DNA of 64,000 bases, from NCBI RefSeq assembly GCF_014639155.1, contig NZ_BMFT01000001.1:3149045-3213044 (forward strand), read 5' to 3'. Positions 1 to 8,942 of this stretch are shown here, piece by piece. Position 1 is the first letter of the stretch. Each line of letters opens with the position of its first letter. The stretch is from Paenibacillus segetis (GTDB lineage: Bacteria; Bacillota; Bacilli; Paenibacillales; Paenibacillaceae). The notes under the pieces were generated by a model. It did not search any database. It was not told the DNA's origin and saw only the letters and a program-made list of their open reading frames with translations. The translations under genes and the position numbers were made by a program.

Positions 1-2429
1 ATGTTAACAAGTTTGCCTGGTACAGCAATAACTTTACGAACCGTCTTGCCTTCTACAGCTTGCTTCACGTTAGGCAAATTCATGCTATGTTCTTGCATGG
101 CTGCTTGATCAAGATCTTTGGAAATCTTGGTCCGATCAACGATTTTACCATTGACCTGTACGACGATTTCCACTTCGGAGTCAACCGTCCATGCCTCTTC
201 AAAAGTTGGCCATGGTTCATAGGTTACACTCTCTTGGTGACCCAAGCGCTCCCACAGTTCTTCGGCGATATGTGGTGCAAGTGGTGATAACATTTGCACA
301 AAGTTCTCCGCAGCTTCTTGAGGAATGCTGTCAGCTTTGTATGCGTCGTTAACAAAGATCATCAATTGGCTGATCGCTGTATTGAAACGTAGCGCCTCAA
401 GATCTTCGGTTACTTTCTTGATCGTTTTGTGCCAAGTACGTTTAAACTCATCGCTACCTTGGTCGCCGCCAATCTTAGCATTCAAGCTGCCATCTTCCGC
501 GATAAACAGACGCCATACCCGGGATAAGAAACGATGGGCGCCTTCTACACCGTTAGTACTCCACGGTTTAGTAGCTTCCAATGGACCCATGAACATTTCA
601 TATATCCGAAGCGTATCGGCACCGTGCTCGTTCACGATCACATCCGGGTTAATCACGTTTCCACGGGATTTACTCATTTTTTCATTGTTCGTCCCGAGAA
701 TCATGCCTTGGTTAACAAGCTTATGGAACGGCTCTTTCGTAGAAACAACACCGATATCGTACAGCACCTTGTGCCAGAATCGAGCATATAGCAAGTGAAG
801 CACGGCATGCTCGGCACCGCCAATATAGAGATCTACAGGCAACCATTCCTGTTGCTTCTCTTTAGAGCACAATTCCTTATCATTTCGAGGATCGATATAC
901 CGCAGATAATACCAGCAGCTTCCCGCCCATTGCGGCATCGTGTTCGTCTCGCGGCGCGCTGGTAAGCCGGTCTCCGGATCGATTGTGTTCACCCACTCGG
1001 TTACGTTAGCAAGCGGAGATTCACCCGTTCCGGATGGTTTAATTTGATCAACATCTGGCAATAACACTGGTAGCTGATCTTCAGAAACTGGCTTCATCGT
1101 ACCGTCTTCAAGATGTAGAATTGGGATAGGCTCGCCCCAATACCGTTGACGGCTGAACAGCCAGTCGCGAAGACGATAAGTTACTTTACCGCAACCCTTG
1201 CCGTTCTCCTCTAACCATGCAATCATCGCTTTAATCGCTTCTTCATTACGAAGCCCATTTAGGAAATCAGAATTAACGTGTGGTCCATCACCAGCATAAG
1301 CTTCTTTGGTTAGGTCTCCACCCGATACTACCTCAATGATATCCAACTGGAATTGCTTCGCGAATTCATAATCGCGCTCGTCATGCCCAGGAACCGCCAT
1401 AATCGCACCTGTACCATAACCAGCCAATACGTAATCCGCAATCCAGATCGGTAATTTGGCACCATTTACTGGATTAATCGCATAGGCACCCGTAAACACA
1501 CCTGTCTTATCCTTGGCAAGATCTGTACGTTCTAGATCACTCTTACGAGCTGCCTGTTCTTGATAAGCTTTAATGGCATCGCGCTGCGCTTCCGTCATAA
1601 TCTTGGCAACCAGTTCATGCTCCGGTGCAAGTACCGCATAGCTAGCACCAAACAAGGTGTCAGGACGTGTTGTAAAGACGGTCAAAGTCTCATCATGTCC
1701 ATCAATCTTGAACACGACTTCAGCACCTTCGGATTTACCAATCCAGTTACGCTGCATATCCTTAATACTTTCTGTCCAATCCAATTCTTCCAGATCTTCC
1801 AGTAGTCTTTCCGCATATTCCGTAATCTTTAGTACCCACTGGCGCATCGGCTTACGTACAACCGGATGTCCACCACGTTCACTCTTACCGTCGATAACTT
1901 CTTCATTCGCTAGTACCGTACCTAGAGCAGGACACCAGTTCACAGGAACTTCAGCTACATAAGCGAGCCCTCTATTATAGAGCTGGATAAAAATCCATTG
2001 AGTCCATTTATAATACTCCGGATCTGTAGTGCTGATCTCCCGATCCCAATCATATGAGAATCCAAGCGATTTGATCTGACGACGGAAATTGTCAATGTTC
2101 TTAAACGTGATATGCCTTGGGTGTTCCCCAGTATCCAGAGCATGTTGCTCTGCTGGCAATCCAAAAGCGTCCCAACCCATCGGATGAAGCACATTATAGC
2201 CACGCATCCGTTTGTAACGAGATACGATATCCGTAGCCGTGTATCCTTCTGGATGACCTACGTGCAGCCCTGCCCCTGATGGATATGGAAACATATCTAA
2301 TGCGTAGAACTTTTGTTTTCCCGACTCCTCGCGAGTCTTAAATGTTTCATGTTTGTCCCAGTATGCCTGCCATTTCGGTTCAATGGACTGTGCATCATAA
2401 AAATCGTGAGATACTGTCTTATCAGCCAT
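1..2429 (-). CDS. leuS: Leucyl-tRNA synthetase, 3' end cut by window edge
   Basis: Cytoplasmic class I aminoacyl-tRNA synthetase that charges tRNA-Leu. Reading back from the ATG at 2429 I translate a typical LeuRS N-terminus ([20 protein letters not shown]). The HIGH-type motif appears as HVGH near 2253-2264 and the KMSKS loop near 666-680. About 809 codons are inside the window, and the last readable residues ([10 protein letters not shown]) match the C-terminal end of bacterial LeuRS, so only a few residues are missing. An AGGAGG ribosome binding site lies 11 bases before the start. It stands alone behind its own promoter and a T-box leader, so its expression should follow the charging of tRNA-Leu. 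Identity is secure. Confidence 0.97.
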   Translation of the reverse strand, partial: MADKTVSHDFYDAQSIEPKWQAYWDKHETFKTREESGKQKFYALDMFPYPSGAGLHVGHPEGYTATDIVSRYKRMRGYNVLHPMGWDAFGLPAEQHALDTGEHPRHITFKNIDNFRRQIKSLGFSYDWDREISTTDPEYYKWTQWIFIQLYNRGLAYVAEVPVNWCPALGTVLANEEVIDGKSERGGHPVVRKPMRQWVLKITEYAERLLEDLEELDWTESIKDMQRNWIGKSEGAEVVFKIDGHDETLTVFTTRPDTLFGASYAVLAPEHELVAKIMTEAQRDAIKAYQEQAARKSDLERTDLAKDKTGVFTGAYAINPVNGAKLPIWIADYVLAGYGTGAIMAVPGHDERDYEFAKQFQLDIIEVVSGGDLTKEAYAGDGPHVNSDFLNGLRNEEAIKAMIAWLEENGKGCGKVTYRLRDWLFSRQRYWGEPIPILHLEDGTMKPVSEDQLPVLLPDVDQIKPSGTGESPLANVTEWVNTIDPETGLPARRETNTMPQWAGSCWYYLRYIDPRNDKELCSKEKQQEWLPVDLYIGGAEHAVLHLLYARFWHKVLYDIGVVSTKEPFHKLVNQGMILGTNNEKMSKSRGNVINPDVIVNEHGADTLRIYEMFMGPLEATKPWSTNGVEGAHRFLSRVWRLFIAEDGSLNAKIGGDQGSDEFKRTWHKTIKKVTEDLEALRFNTAISQLMIFVNDAYKADSIPQEAAENFVQMLSPLAPHIAEELWERLGHQESVTYEPWPTFEEAWTVDSEVEIVVQVNGKIVDRTKISKDLDQAAMQEHSMNLPNVKQAVEGKTVRKVIAVPGKLVN

Positions 2430-2454
2430 GATATTGAAATCCTCCTTCAAATGT

Positions 2455-2500
2455 AAAAAAACCTCTCAATCCATAGCGAATCATCGCTAGGGACGAGAGG
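2455..2500 (-). terminator. Regulated terminator in the leuS T-box leader
   Basis: On the minus strand CCTCTC at 2500-2495 pairs with GAGAGG at 2467-2462 through a long stem with internal pairs (CTAGCGA/TCGCTAT), followed by seven T. It overlaps the 3' half of the antiterminator, as expected for a T-box attenuator. Confidence 0.9.
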
Positions 2501-2765
2501 TATATTCCCGTGGTACCACCCTAGTTAGTGTCGGACATGCTTTGTCCTTCACTCACTTTGCACCCTTAACGCGGGTGAGAACGATGATGTTACTCGCGAA
2601 TTGGCAATATAAGAAGAGTTTCTCTTATTCCCAAACGCGCCTGCATCATAAGCTCCAAGGTGAGTTCATTTATGCGGTCCAACGGCTTTCACCAAACGCC
2701 GTCTCTCTGGATGGACATCAACAAATTACTGCTCCCTGTCATCGCAATCTTTATCCAATTATTCA
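2455..2765 (-). promoter_or_regulatory. T-box leader (riboswitch) of leuS
   Basis: The conserved T-box sequence AGGGTGGTACCACGGG lies at 2507-2522 (minus strand). It is followed by a terminator hairpin at 2462-2500 with a run of T at 2455-2460, directly before leuS. Upstream, GGTGAAAGCC and then GAACTCACC resemble the distal loop and specifier loop of Stem I. That makes CTC (Leu) at 2662-2664 the likely specifier codon. Uncharged tRNA-Leu would pair with the specifier and the T-box bulge and favour the antiterminator. The T-box motif and terminator are seen directly; the specifier assignment is by analogy to the family. Confidence 0.93.
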
Positions 2766-2771
2766 CCCATC

Positions 2772-2799
2772 ATTATATCTAAAATAGTTAAAAAGTCAA
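2772..2799 (-). promoter_or_regulatory. SigmaA-type promoter of leuS
   Basis: Read on the minus strand there is TTGACT, a 16-base spacer, then TATAAT (-35 at 2794-2799, -10 at 2772-2777). It lies just upstream of the T-box leader and downstream of the RNase J gene end at 2819, so transcription should start near 2765. Confidence 0.75.
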
Positions 2800-2818
2800 T
2801 ACACAGCTCTTACAGGCT

Positions 2819-4522
2819 CTAGACTTCCAGTATAGAAGGCATAATATGAGGTGTTCTGCCAACTTCTTTCGTGAAATGTCTCCGAAGTACTTTATATGTG
2901 GTACGAGTCCAGGCGGCACGATCATACTCTTGCCGTTCCCCTAATTTATTAAGGTTTCTCCGTAATGTCATCTCGGCTCGTCTCAACAATGGCCTAGCAT
3001 CCTGCATATAAACGAACCCTCTCGTTACAATATCAGGACCGGATAATATTTGTTGTGTAGCTTTATCCACGGTCATGACCACAATAACGATACCCTCTTG
3101 GGCCAGCTCTCCCCGTTCCTCTAACAATTCATCTTCAAAAGTACGCATTTCGCCGTTGCTTATAAATACTTCGCCTGATGGTATAGGTCTTCCGCGCTTA
3201 GCTCGGTTTCGGTATACCGAAAGCGTGTCGCCAATATCCATAATAAATACGCGATCTTCCGAGATCCCCGTTTGGAGAGCCAAATTTTTGTGACTAAGCA
3301 ACATACGATACTCCCCGTGAATGGGAATGAAATATTTTGGACGTATAAAACTTAGCATAAGCTTCAAATCTTCACGGCAGCCGTGACCGGATGCATGTAT
3401 GCCAACACCGGATCCATAAATCACGTTAGCACCAGCCCGCATCAATAAATCGATACTCCGATTGATATTTTGCGTATTACCTGGGATTGGAGATGAAGAG
3501 AAAATAACCGAATCACCAGGATATATTTGTACACTTCGATGAGAACCAGATGCAATCCGGCTGAGCGCCGCATTAGGTTCACCTTGACTCCCCGTACACA
3601 CGATCAGCACATTATGATCTTCGTAACGGTCAATTTGCTTGATATCGATCAACATTCCATCTGGAATACGGATATAACCAAGCTCCTGTGCAATCGTAAA
3701 AACTTTTTCCATACTTCGACCAATGATAGCAATTTTTCGGTTGCACAAAATAGCAGCTTCAACAACCTGTTGTAACCGATGAACGTTAGAAGCAAAAGTG
3801 GCAAATAAAATTCTGCCCTCACATTGCTGGAACGAGTCCAATATCGCGTCTCCAACCCTACGTTCTGAAGGGGTAAATCCTTCCTTCTCGCTATTCGTAC
3901 TGTCTGCCAGTAGAGCCAGAACTCCTTCTCCCCCTACACTTGCCATCTTAGGCAAGTCTGCTAGTCGGTCTTCAGGTGTAAAATCAAATTTGAAATCGCC
4001 CGTATGAACGATGGGACCGTAAGGAGTATCTACGACAATTCCAAATGCATCTGGAATACTATGGGTTGTCCGGAAAAAGTGCACCGATAAATGTTGAAAA
4101 GTATAACGATCATTCTCCTGAAATACATGAAGATCAGATTGTCCACGGAGTCGATATTCTTCTAGTTTGGCCCGCACTAACCCCATGGTGAGCGCACCAC
4201 CGTAGATCGGAATTTGTAGCTGCTTTAGCAGAAACGGAATCGCCCCAATATGATCCTCATGACCGTGTGTGATGAATAATCCCTTAATTTTATGCTTGTT
4301 ATTAATCAGGTACGTTAGATCCGGAATAATATAATCAATTCCAGACAGCTTAGAGTCTGGGAATTTCAATCCAGCATCAATAATGACAATCTCATTCTTA
4401 TATTCAATTCCGTACATATTTTTACCAATTTCGCCAATACCACCCAAAGAAAATATGCGGACTGGTGGGGGAGACGACTTGGAACGTCGTGGTCTTGCAG
4501 GTTTAGTAGTTGTCTCATTCAT
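2819..4522 (-). CDS. Ribonuclease J
   Basis: Metallo-beta-lactamase/beta-CASP ribonuclease (567 aa) acting in mRNA turnover and 5'-to-3' decay. The zinc-binding motif HGHEDH is near residues 86-91, with DSTNSE, FATFASNVHR and HASGHG typical of the beta-CASP part, and PIHGEYRM before the C-terminal domain. The frame stays open to an ATG at 4588, but that start has no ribosome binding site. I prefer the ATG at 4522 (MNETTTK), preceded by GAGAGAGG, although the spacing (about 12) is longer than ideal. The basic, Pro-rich N-terminus (PARPRRSKSSPPP) precedes the catalytic fold and is unlike RNase J1 of B. subtilis. Firmicutes often carry two or more RNase J paralogues, and I cannot tell which this is. 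Confidence 0.94.
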   Translation of the reverse strand: MNETTTKPARPRRSKSSPPPVRIFSLGGIGEIGKNMYGIEYKNEIVIIDAGLKFPDSKLSGIDYIIPDLTYLINNKHKIKGLFITHGHEDHIGAIPFLLKQLQIPIYGGALTMGLVRAKLEEYRLRGQSDLHVFQENDRYTFQHLSVHFFRTTHSIPDAFGIVVDTPYGPIVHTGDFKFDFTPEDRLADLPKMASVGGEGVLALLADSTNSEKEGFTPSERRVGDAILDSFQQCEGRILFATFASNVHRLQQVVEAAILCNRKIAIIGRSMEKVFTIAQELGYIRIPDGMLIDIKQIDRYEDHNVLIVCTGSQGEPNAALSRIASGSHRSVQIYPGDSVIFSSSPIPGNTQNINRSIDLLMRAGANVIYGSGVGIHASGHGCREDLKLMLSFIRPKYFIPIHGEYRMLLSHKNLALQTGISEDRVFIMDIGDTLSVYRNRAKRGRPIPSGEVFISNGEMRTFEDELLEERGELAQEGIVIVVMTVDKATQQILSGPDIVTRGFVYMQDARPLLRRAEMTLRRNLNKLGERQEYDRAAWTRTTYKVLRRHFTKEVGRTPHIMPSILEV

Positions 4523-4865
4523 TATGTGATTAATCCTCTCTCGCAAAATATAGACCTCACGGTCACAATTTCTATATGTTCTAGGCATTACTTATACGCT
4601 AAACTATACGTCAAATAGATCGATCAGATCATACATCTGAACTCTCCAGTGTCTTCTAATTAAAAAAGATAGAATAATTATTCACTCATTTATCAAATGC
4701 TGTTATGCCTTCGGTCAATATGAATCATTAAAATTGCACTATGTGATATCGTTATGATCTCGATTGCGAGATCAATAAAAATCTCCTCCGCAGAACATTC
4801 CTTATTTCTAATTATACTGAATTAATTACACAATAACTATTTATTTTTATAAGATGCGCTTCACA
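4523..4865 (-). promoter_or_regulatory. Leader region of the RNase J gene
   Basis: This AT-rich gap of about 340 bases has no long reading frame. On the minus strand I see TATAAT at 4811-4816 (no convincing -35), a strong GGAGGAG at 4783-4789, and a perfect 8-bp dyad TGATCTCG/CGAGATCA at 4755-4774. Seven bases after GGAGGAG a TTG opens a 7-codon frame (4752-4775) that contains the dyad. It could be a structured 5' leader with a leader peptide. That is inference. Confidence 0.35.
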
Positions 4866-4902
4866 AAACAAAAATGGAGAGCAACTGTGGTTGCCCTCCA
4901 TT
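4866..4902 (-). terminator. Rho-independent terminator after yqeM
   Basis: On the minus strand ATGGAG..CAA pairs with TTG..CTCCAT around a short loop and is followed by TTTTTGTTTT. It lies about 20 bases after the yqeM stop and closes the yqe cluster. Confidence 0.85.
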
Positions 4903-4924
4903 GGTTATCATTCTTTTTAATTCA

Positions 4925-5698
4925 TCATTTCACGGCTACAAAAAACAATCTAGTTGCATCTTCAGTTGCGATCTTCCATTCGAAGTCAGCGTAACAGGTC
5001 ACTTCACGAAAGCCACACTGTAAAAGCTGGCTACTCATCCACTCGGGATCGTAAGCCCGTTGAACATGAGTCTCTTCAAACCTACGATATAGATCTTGCC
5101 CTTGTTCTTCTTCCCGCGCAAAAATCGTCAGATGATGCTCAATTTCGTTTCTCGCCGCATCCCGTTCACAGGTCCAGATATACGATACAGAACGCTCATC
5201 CCAGATAAAGGGCTGATCCTCCTCGTAACGGATCAACGTATTTGGATGATGCACGTCAAACAAGAAAGTGCCGCCCTGCTTCAAACCATCATAGGTTCGT
5301 TGAAATGTACGAATAATGTCCTCTTCTTCAAGCAGATAATTCAAGCAATCGCAGAATGAAATGACCGAATCGACAGGCTCTGCCACTTCCCATTCCGTCA
5401 TATCCTGCTGAACCCAGCGAACACTGCCCTCACGGTACAAGCGAACGCCTTGAGCTGTCCCATCCATCTTGCGCCGGGCGACCGACAGCATGTCCGCTGA
5501 CAAATCGATCCCCGTCACTTCAAACCCGGAGTTCACAAGGGGAATCGTAATACTTCCCGTTCCGCAGCCTAGCTCCACAACTGTTCTAGGCATTCCATGC
5601 CGTTCCCATGCCATTCTGGCAAACCGGATCCAGTCTGGATAGGGCATATCCTCCATTAGTTCGTCATACACGTAGGCAAACTTACGATATGATGCCAT
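4925..5698 (-). CDS. yqeM: Class I SAM-dependent methyltransferase, YqeM-like
   Basis: A 257-aa Rossmann-fold methyltransferase. Motif I ELGCGTG is at about residues 42-48, followed by an acidic GIDLSADML strand (motif II region) and DMTEW, then FDVHHP later in the fold. The substrate is unknown. In B. subtilis yqeM closes the yqeG-to-yqeM cluster, and here it also comes after rsfS, but with cvfB and a repeat-like block in between. The start ATG has no strong Shine-Dalgarno sequence. The gap of more than 300 bases upstream may give it separate expression. Family assignment is firm; the symbol rests mostly on gene order. Confidence 0.88.
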   Translation of the reverse strand: MASYRKFAYVYDELMEDMPYPDWIRFARMAWERHGMPRTVVELGCGTGSITIPLVNSGFEVTGIDLSADMLSVARRKMDGTAQGVRLYREGSVRWVQQDMTEWEVAEPVDSVISFCDCLNYLLEEEDIIRTFQRTYDGLKQGGTFLFDVHHPNTLIRYEEDQPFIWDERSVSYIWTCERDAARNEIEHHLTIFAREEEQGQDLYRRFEETHVQRAYDPEWMSSQLLQCGFREVTCYADFEWKIATEDATRLFFVAVK

Positions 5699-5720
5699 GC
5701 AGTCACCGCACTTTCTGTAA

Positions 5721-6015
5721 GAGGTCGTTCAAAAAATCATCTTTTGATCACGAAGTAAATCATGAGGCAATTTCGACTTCGAATCTTGAATTCAGCCAGG
5801 CCTAGCGTATGCTTTCGAAGTATATTTCCTACGGGGAAACATTTAAGATGCTCACGTAGGTTCTGCTAGTGTTTTCTTCCGAAGTCGTTTTCTCCGAAAA
5901 CGTGCAGCTCGCTCCTCAGTCCTCAGCTTCATTCAACCTTCTGAAGCGTTTTGAAAAAAAGTTGCTGCGCAAGCATAAGCTCTGGTACTGAAAATCTGAC
6001 TTTTCAAACACTCAC
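5721..6015. repeat. MITE-like intergenic element
   Basis: A noncoding block of about 295 bases fills the cvfB-yqeM gap. Its two ends are imperfect inverted copies: inward from the left GTTCAAAAAATCATCTTTTG, inward from the right (reverse strand) GTTTGAAAAGTCAGATTTTC, matching at about two thirds of positions. Inside are several TTCGAAG and TTCTCCGAAAA pieces and no coding frame. The right end comes within 8 bases of the cvfB stop. I read it as a dispersed repeat or a degenerate non-autonomous element. No second copy is in this window, so this is inference. Confidence 0.45.
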
Positions 6016-6022
6016 CTTTTGC

Positions 6023-6928
6023 TCAATCTTCCTGTTCGCTCTCCTTGCTCTCTGTAGGCACTAGGTAGGTCCAGCTCTCCTTCTGAGTAACCTTCCCTTC
6101 TTTCATTAGCTTACCGATGGCTCGCTTAAACGCCGACTTGCTAATACCGAAGCGCTGCTTGATTACATCAGGAGGTGTAATATCCGAATATGGCATGGCC
6201 CCACCAGGACGTTCTTGTAAATATAACAGAATCCGTTCCGAATCCTCGTCCCGTCCGACTTCCTTACGAGGCATCATAGACAGATTAACTCGTCCGTCTT
6301 CGCGGATATGAGACACGCGAACTTTGACACGCTCACCTAAACGTAACAAGCGACTACGTTCTGAAGAGTGAATCATACCAATGACGCCAAAACCAAGGAC
6401 TCCGCCATCGACGATAACGAAAGTGCCCATTTGTAATGGCTTATATACCGTGGCCTCTAACCACTGATTATTCCAAGTTGAAGGAACATGGAACGTGAGA
6501 GGAGACAGTTCATGCTCGCCGGCTAATTTAGCCTTGAGACGACCTTGTTTGTCATGCTCCATAATGACGTATACATGATCTCCAACCTGAGGATGAAGCT
6601 CCGGAAGCTCTGGAAGTTCGCGAATCGGCAAAAGAAGCTGCCGTCCAAGTCCCATCTCCAAAAAGCACCCCAGTCGAGGATGTATATCTGCAACTTCCAA
6701 GAGCGCAAGCTCACCCAGCGTTAAATAAGGCTTCTTCATCGTAGCCCCAAGTCGGCCTTCTGTATCGTGATACAAGAATACCTCAACCTGCTGTCCTGGT
6801 TTTACACTTTGCGTTACCTCGGAGTAATGGAGCAGTACGTCTTGCGTTCCTCCGCTGAGAAAATATCCGTAAGGTGAAACTTCCCTGTCTATTGGCAGGG
6901 TAATCACAGTACCCGCAACTAGACTCAT
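6023..6928 (-). CDS. cvfB: S1-domain RNA-binding protein CvfB
   Basis: A 301-aa protein of the CvfB/YitL family: tandem S1-like OB-fold domains (about residues 1-215), then a winged-helix domain (about 225-290, with RFGISKSAFKRAIGKLMKEG). Family members bind RNA and affect virulence or other gene expression in staphylococci; the role here is not known. Its ATG overlaps the rsfS stop by four bases (ATGA), so the two are translationally coupled. In B. subtilis the homologue yitL is not in the yqe cluster, so its position here is a local difference. The C-terminus is acidic (ESKESEQED). Confidence 0.9.
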   Translation of the reverse strand: MSLVAGTVITLPIDREVSPYGYFLSGGTQDVLLHYSEVTQSVKPGQQVEVFLYHDTEGRLGATMKKPYLTLGELALLEVADIHPRLGCFLEMGLGRQLLLPIRELPELPELHPQVGDHVYVIMEHDKQGRLKAKLAGEHELSPLTFHVPSTWNNQWLEATVYKPLQMGTFVIVDGGVLGFGVIGMIHSSERSRLLRLGERVKVRVSHIREDGRVNLSMMPRKEVGRDEDSERILLYLQERPGGAMPYSDITPPDVIKQRFGISKSAFKRAIGKLMKEGKVTQKESWTYLVPTESKESEQED

Positions 6929-7272
6929 ACGTTATTCACTACTTTGGCATCAGACCACAGCCGTTCAATATTGTAGAACTCACGTTCATCGCGATGGAAG
7001 ATATGAACGATAACATCTCCTAAATCCATCAATACCCAACGAGCAGAATCCATGCCTTCGATACCACGGATATTCGATCCTGCCTCATGTACTCTCTTCC
7101 GAACTTCAGTTGCAATCGCTTGAACTTGTGTATCGGAGTTACCGTGACAAATAACAAAATAATCTGCGATCAATGAAATTCCTTGCAGATCCAGTGACAC
7201 GATGTTCATCGCTTTCTTATCTTCAGCAGCTTGTACCGCTATATTCAACAATTCTTTAGGTGATACAGTCAT
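6925..7272 (-). CDS. rsfS: Ribosomal silencing factor RsfS
   Basis: A 115-aa Iojap-family protein that binds ribosomal protein L14 (uL14) and blocks 30S-50S joining when nutrients are scarce. Diagnostic stretches are DYFVICHGNSDTQVQAIA, GMDSARWVLMDLGDVIVHIF and REFYNIERLWSDA. A strong AGGAGG sits 8 bases before the ATG. It belongs to the yqe cluster between yqeK and yqeM, but nearly 490 bases of repeat-rich DNA separate it from yqeK upstream, so it may have its own promoter. Confidence 0.96.
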   Translation of the reverse strand: MTVSPKELLNIAVQAAEDKKAMNIVSLDLQGISLIADYFVICHGNSDTQVQAIATEVRKRVHEAGSNIRGIEGMDSARWVLMDLGDVIVHIFHRDEREFYNIERLWSDAKVVNNV

Positions 7273-7301
7273 TCAATCAACCTCCTAGGGATATCGCTCT
7301 A

Positions 7302-7469
7302 ATCAAGTGAAAAGGAGTAAGTCGCTGCGCATGCCGTTTGATCCTTCGATCGCTGTTGCCATTTGATTGTCTTGATTATATTAAACCAACAAAGGTTACA
7401 ATCAAATGGCAAAGGCGAACGCTTCTCCGGATTCAAACAGCCTGCTCCGCTACTCATACTTCACATGAT
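7302..7469. repeat. Long-hairpin intergenic repeat, copy 1
   Basis: This block is a long imperfect inverted repeat: left arm about 7302-7370, right arm about 7398-7469, loop 27 bases. The inner 13 bases GCCATTTGATTGT/ACAATCAAATGGC match exactly, and the outer ends ATCAAGTGAA/TTCACATGAT match at 9 of 10. The left arm carries ATCGCTGTT where the right arm reads AAAGGCGAACG. The same asymmetric pair recurs in the hairpin at 53307-53496, so the two look like members of one family. No coding frame is present. Confidence 0.7.
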
Positions 7470-7552
7470 TAGAGACTGGGTAACTAATAATTATTCTGCC
7501 CAAGAGTGCACCTAGGCAGAATATAGTTATTTAAAACAGTGATCGTTTCAGC

Positions 7553-7687
7553 TAACTGGAAAAGCTCCAGTTAATTATAGTCATAAAGCCTCCTAGACTT
7601 CAATTAACAGGAAAAAGTCCTGTTAATCTAACAGGAAACCGTCATCTTGGGGTAATGTATCTAATTTAGCTGGAGAAACTCCTGTTA
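7553..7687. repeat. Cluster of TAACWGGA palindromes
   Basis: Three related short palindromes lie within 135 bases: TAACTGGA-5-TCCAGTTA (7553-7573, perfect 8-bp arms), ATTAACAGGA-5-TCCTGTTAAT (7603-7627, perfect 10-bp arms), and an imperfect TTAGCTGGAG-3-CTCCTGTTA (7666-7687). A loose half copy TAACAGGA is at 7629-7636. With the hairpin at 7302-7469 they fill the rsfS-yqeK gap. Arms and loop length are conserved but flanks are not, as in REP-type repeats. Confidence 0.6.
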
Positions 7688-7760
7688 CTGAACTGCTATA
7701 ACAACTGTCCAGTAATATACAGGGAGGATTTCCCGCTATATTTATGTTTTACGAGTTACT

Positions 7761-8345
7761 CTATTCCAACGACTTGCGACTTAAGCCTTGAATCAAATCA
7801 TTCCGGGCTAACATGGTTAGTGGGAAGATTACTTTGCGCTTCTCGATCAAGAAAGAGATCGTTGAATCGAAACCCGCGATCAACGCTTCATCTAGGCTAT
7901 GCTGGGCCAATTCGCGGATTTTGTCCACGCCTGGGAAATCCCGACCTGGTTCAATATAATCTGCCAAACACACGATTTTGTCCAGCAAGGTCATGCCGAC
8001 GCGGCCTGATGTATGATAACGAATCGCATCCAACACTTCAGGATCTTCAACTCCATAATCCCGCTGTGATACAAAAGCCGCAACTTCTGCATGCAATAAT
8101 TGTTTATCGTGTTGGAGTAATTCAAGGTTAAGATTGTTATCTTGGATCACAGCTACCTGCTCTTCAATAGGCCAATACTTAGCCAAATCATGTAACAGAG
8201 CTGCCAAATCCCCTTTTTGTGGATCAGCGCCAAACCGTTCACACAAGAGGACCGAGGTCTCCATCACACCTTCTGTATGTCGCCAGCGTTTAGCTGGCAT
8301 TCCACTAGACACGGATTCGATTAGCTCATCCCGAGTGTATTCCAT
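7761..8345 (-). CDS. yqeK: HD-domain Ap4A hydrolase, YqeK
   Basis: A 194-aa HD-superfamily phosphohydrolase. Family members split diadenosine tetraphosphate symmetrically. His of RWRHTEGV and the HD pair in LLHDLAKYW are the expected metal ligands, followed by HAEVAAF and RYHTSG with further conserved His. I use the ATG at 8345 (MEYTRDEL), which has GAGGAG 8 bases upstream, rather than the GTG three codons earlier, which would sit on top of that site. It overlaps the end of nadD by 20 bases, the usual arrangement in this cluster. Confidence 0.94.
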   Translation of the reverse strand: MEYTRDELIESVSSGMPAKRWRHTEGVMETSVLLCERFGADPQKGDLAALLHDLAKYWPIEEQVAVIQDNNLNLELLQHDKQLLHAEVAAFVSQRDYGVEDPEVLDAIRYHTSGRVGMTLLDKIVCLADYIEPGRDFPGVDKIRELAQHSLDEALIAGFDSTISFLIEKRKVIFPLTMLARNDLIQGLSRKSLE

Positions 8346-8922
8346 ACAATCCACTCCTCGTCATATAATCATATACTTGTTCTGGCACCATATAACGTAC
8401 TGACTTTCCAGCAGATAGACGGCTTCTGATTAAACTTGACGATATATCAACTAGCGGCATTTCTGCCAGAGATACAGATTCCTGGATATAAGACGGCAAC
8501 GCATCAAGTTCTAGAAAACTTCCTGGTCGCTGTAACCCAATAAAATGGAGCATCTCCGTCAGTTCCTCGATTCCCTCCCACTTGGGAAGATAATTCACCA
8601 TATCCGCTCCAATAATAAAATAGAGCTCTAGGTCAGGATGAAGCTTTTTTATTTCACGTATGGTATCTACAGTATAGGATACTCCACCTCGGCGTAGCTC
8701 AATATCGAGAGGTTTAAAGGCTCCATGATTCCGAGTAGCCTCCTTCACCATCTCTAACCTTTGCTCTCCGCTAACGCCTGCTTGATGCTTATGTGGAGGG
8801 ATATGAGAGGGCATGAACCATACCTCTTCCAACCGGTACTGTTCCCGTGCCGCTTCCGCAGCTAACAGATGACCGAGGTGAATCGGATCGAATGCGCCCC
8901 CAAGAATTCCGACTCTCTTCAT
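8326..8922 (-). CDS. nadD: Nicotinate-nucleotide adenylyltransferase
   Basis: A 198-aa NaMN adenylyltransferase of NAD biosynthesis. The N-terminus GILGGAFDPIHLGHL holds the nucleotidyltransferase HxGH motif (HLGH at 15-18), WFMPSHIPPHK is the substrate loop, and the C-terminal ISSSLIRSRL motif is typical. GGAGG sits 6 bases before the ATG. It lies between yhbY and yqeK as in B. subtilis. Confidence 0.97.
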   Translation of the reverse strand: MKRVGILGGAFDPIHLGHLLAAEAAREQYRLEEVWFMPSHIPPHKHQAGVSGEQRLEMVKEATRNHGAFKPLDIELRRGGVSYTVDTIREIKKLHPDLELYFIIGADMVNYLPKWEGIEELTEMLHFIGLQRPGSFLELDALPSYIQESVSLAEMPLVDISSSLIRSRLSAGKSVRYMVPEQVYDYMTRSGLYGIHSG

Positions 8923-8942
8923 CTTCGTCCTCCAAATTCAGC

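Noticed and set aside
2542-2787. Plus-strand frame of 81 codons
   Set aside because: It lies over the leuS T-box leader and promoter, which explain this sequence on the other strand.
4701-4775. Short frame with ATT as first codon in the RNase J leader
   Set aside because: An ATT start is very rare, and a TTG two bases on fits the GGAGGAG site equally well. The longer peptide resembles nothing I know.
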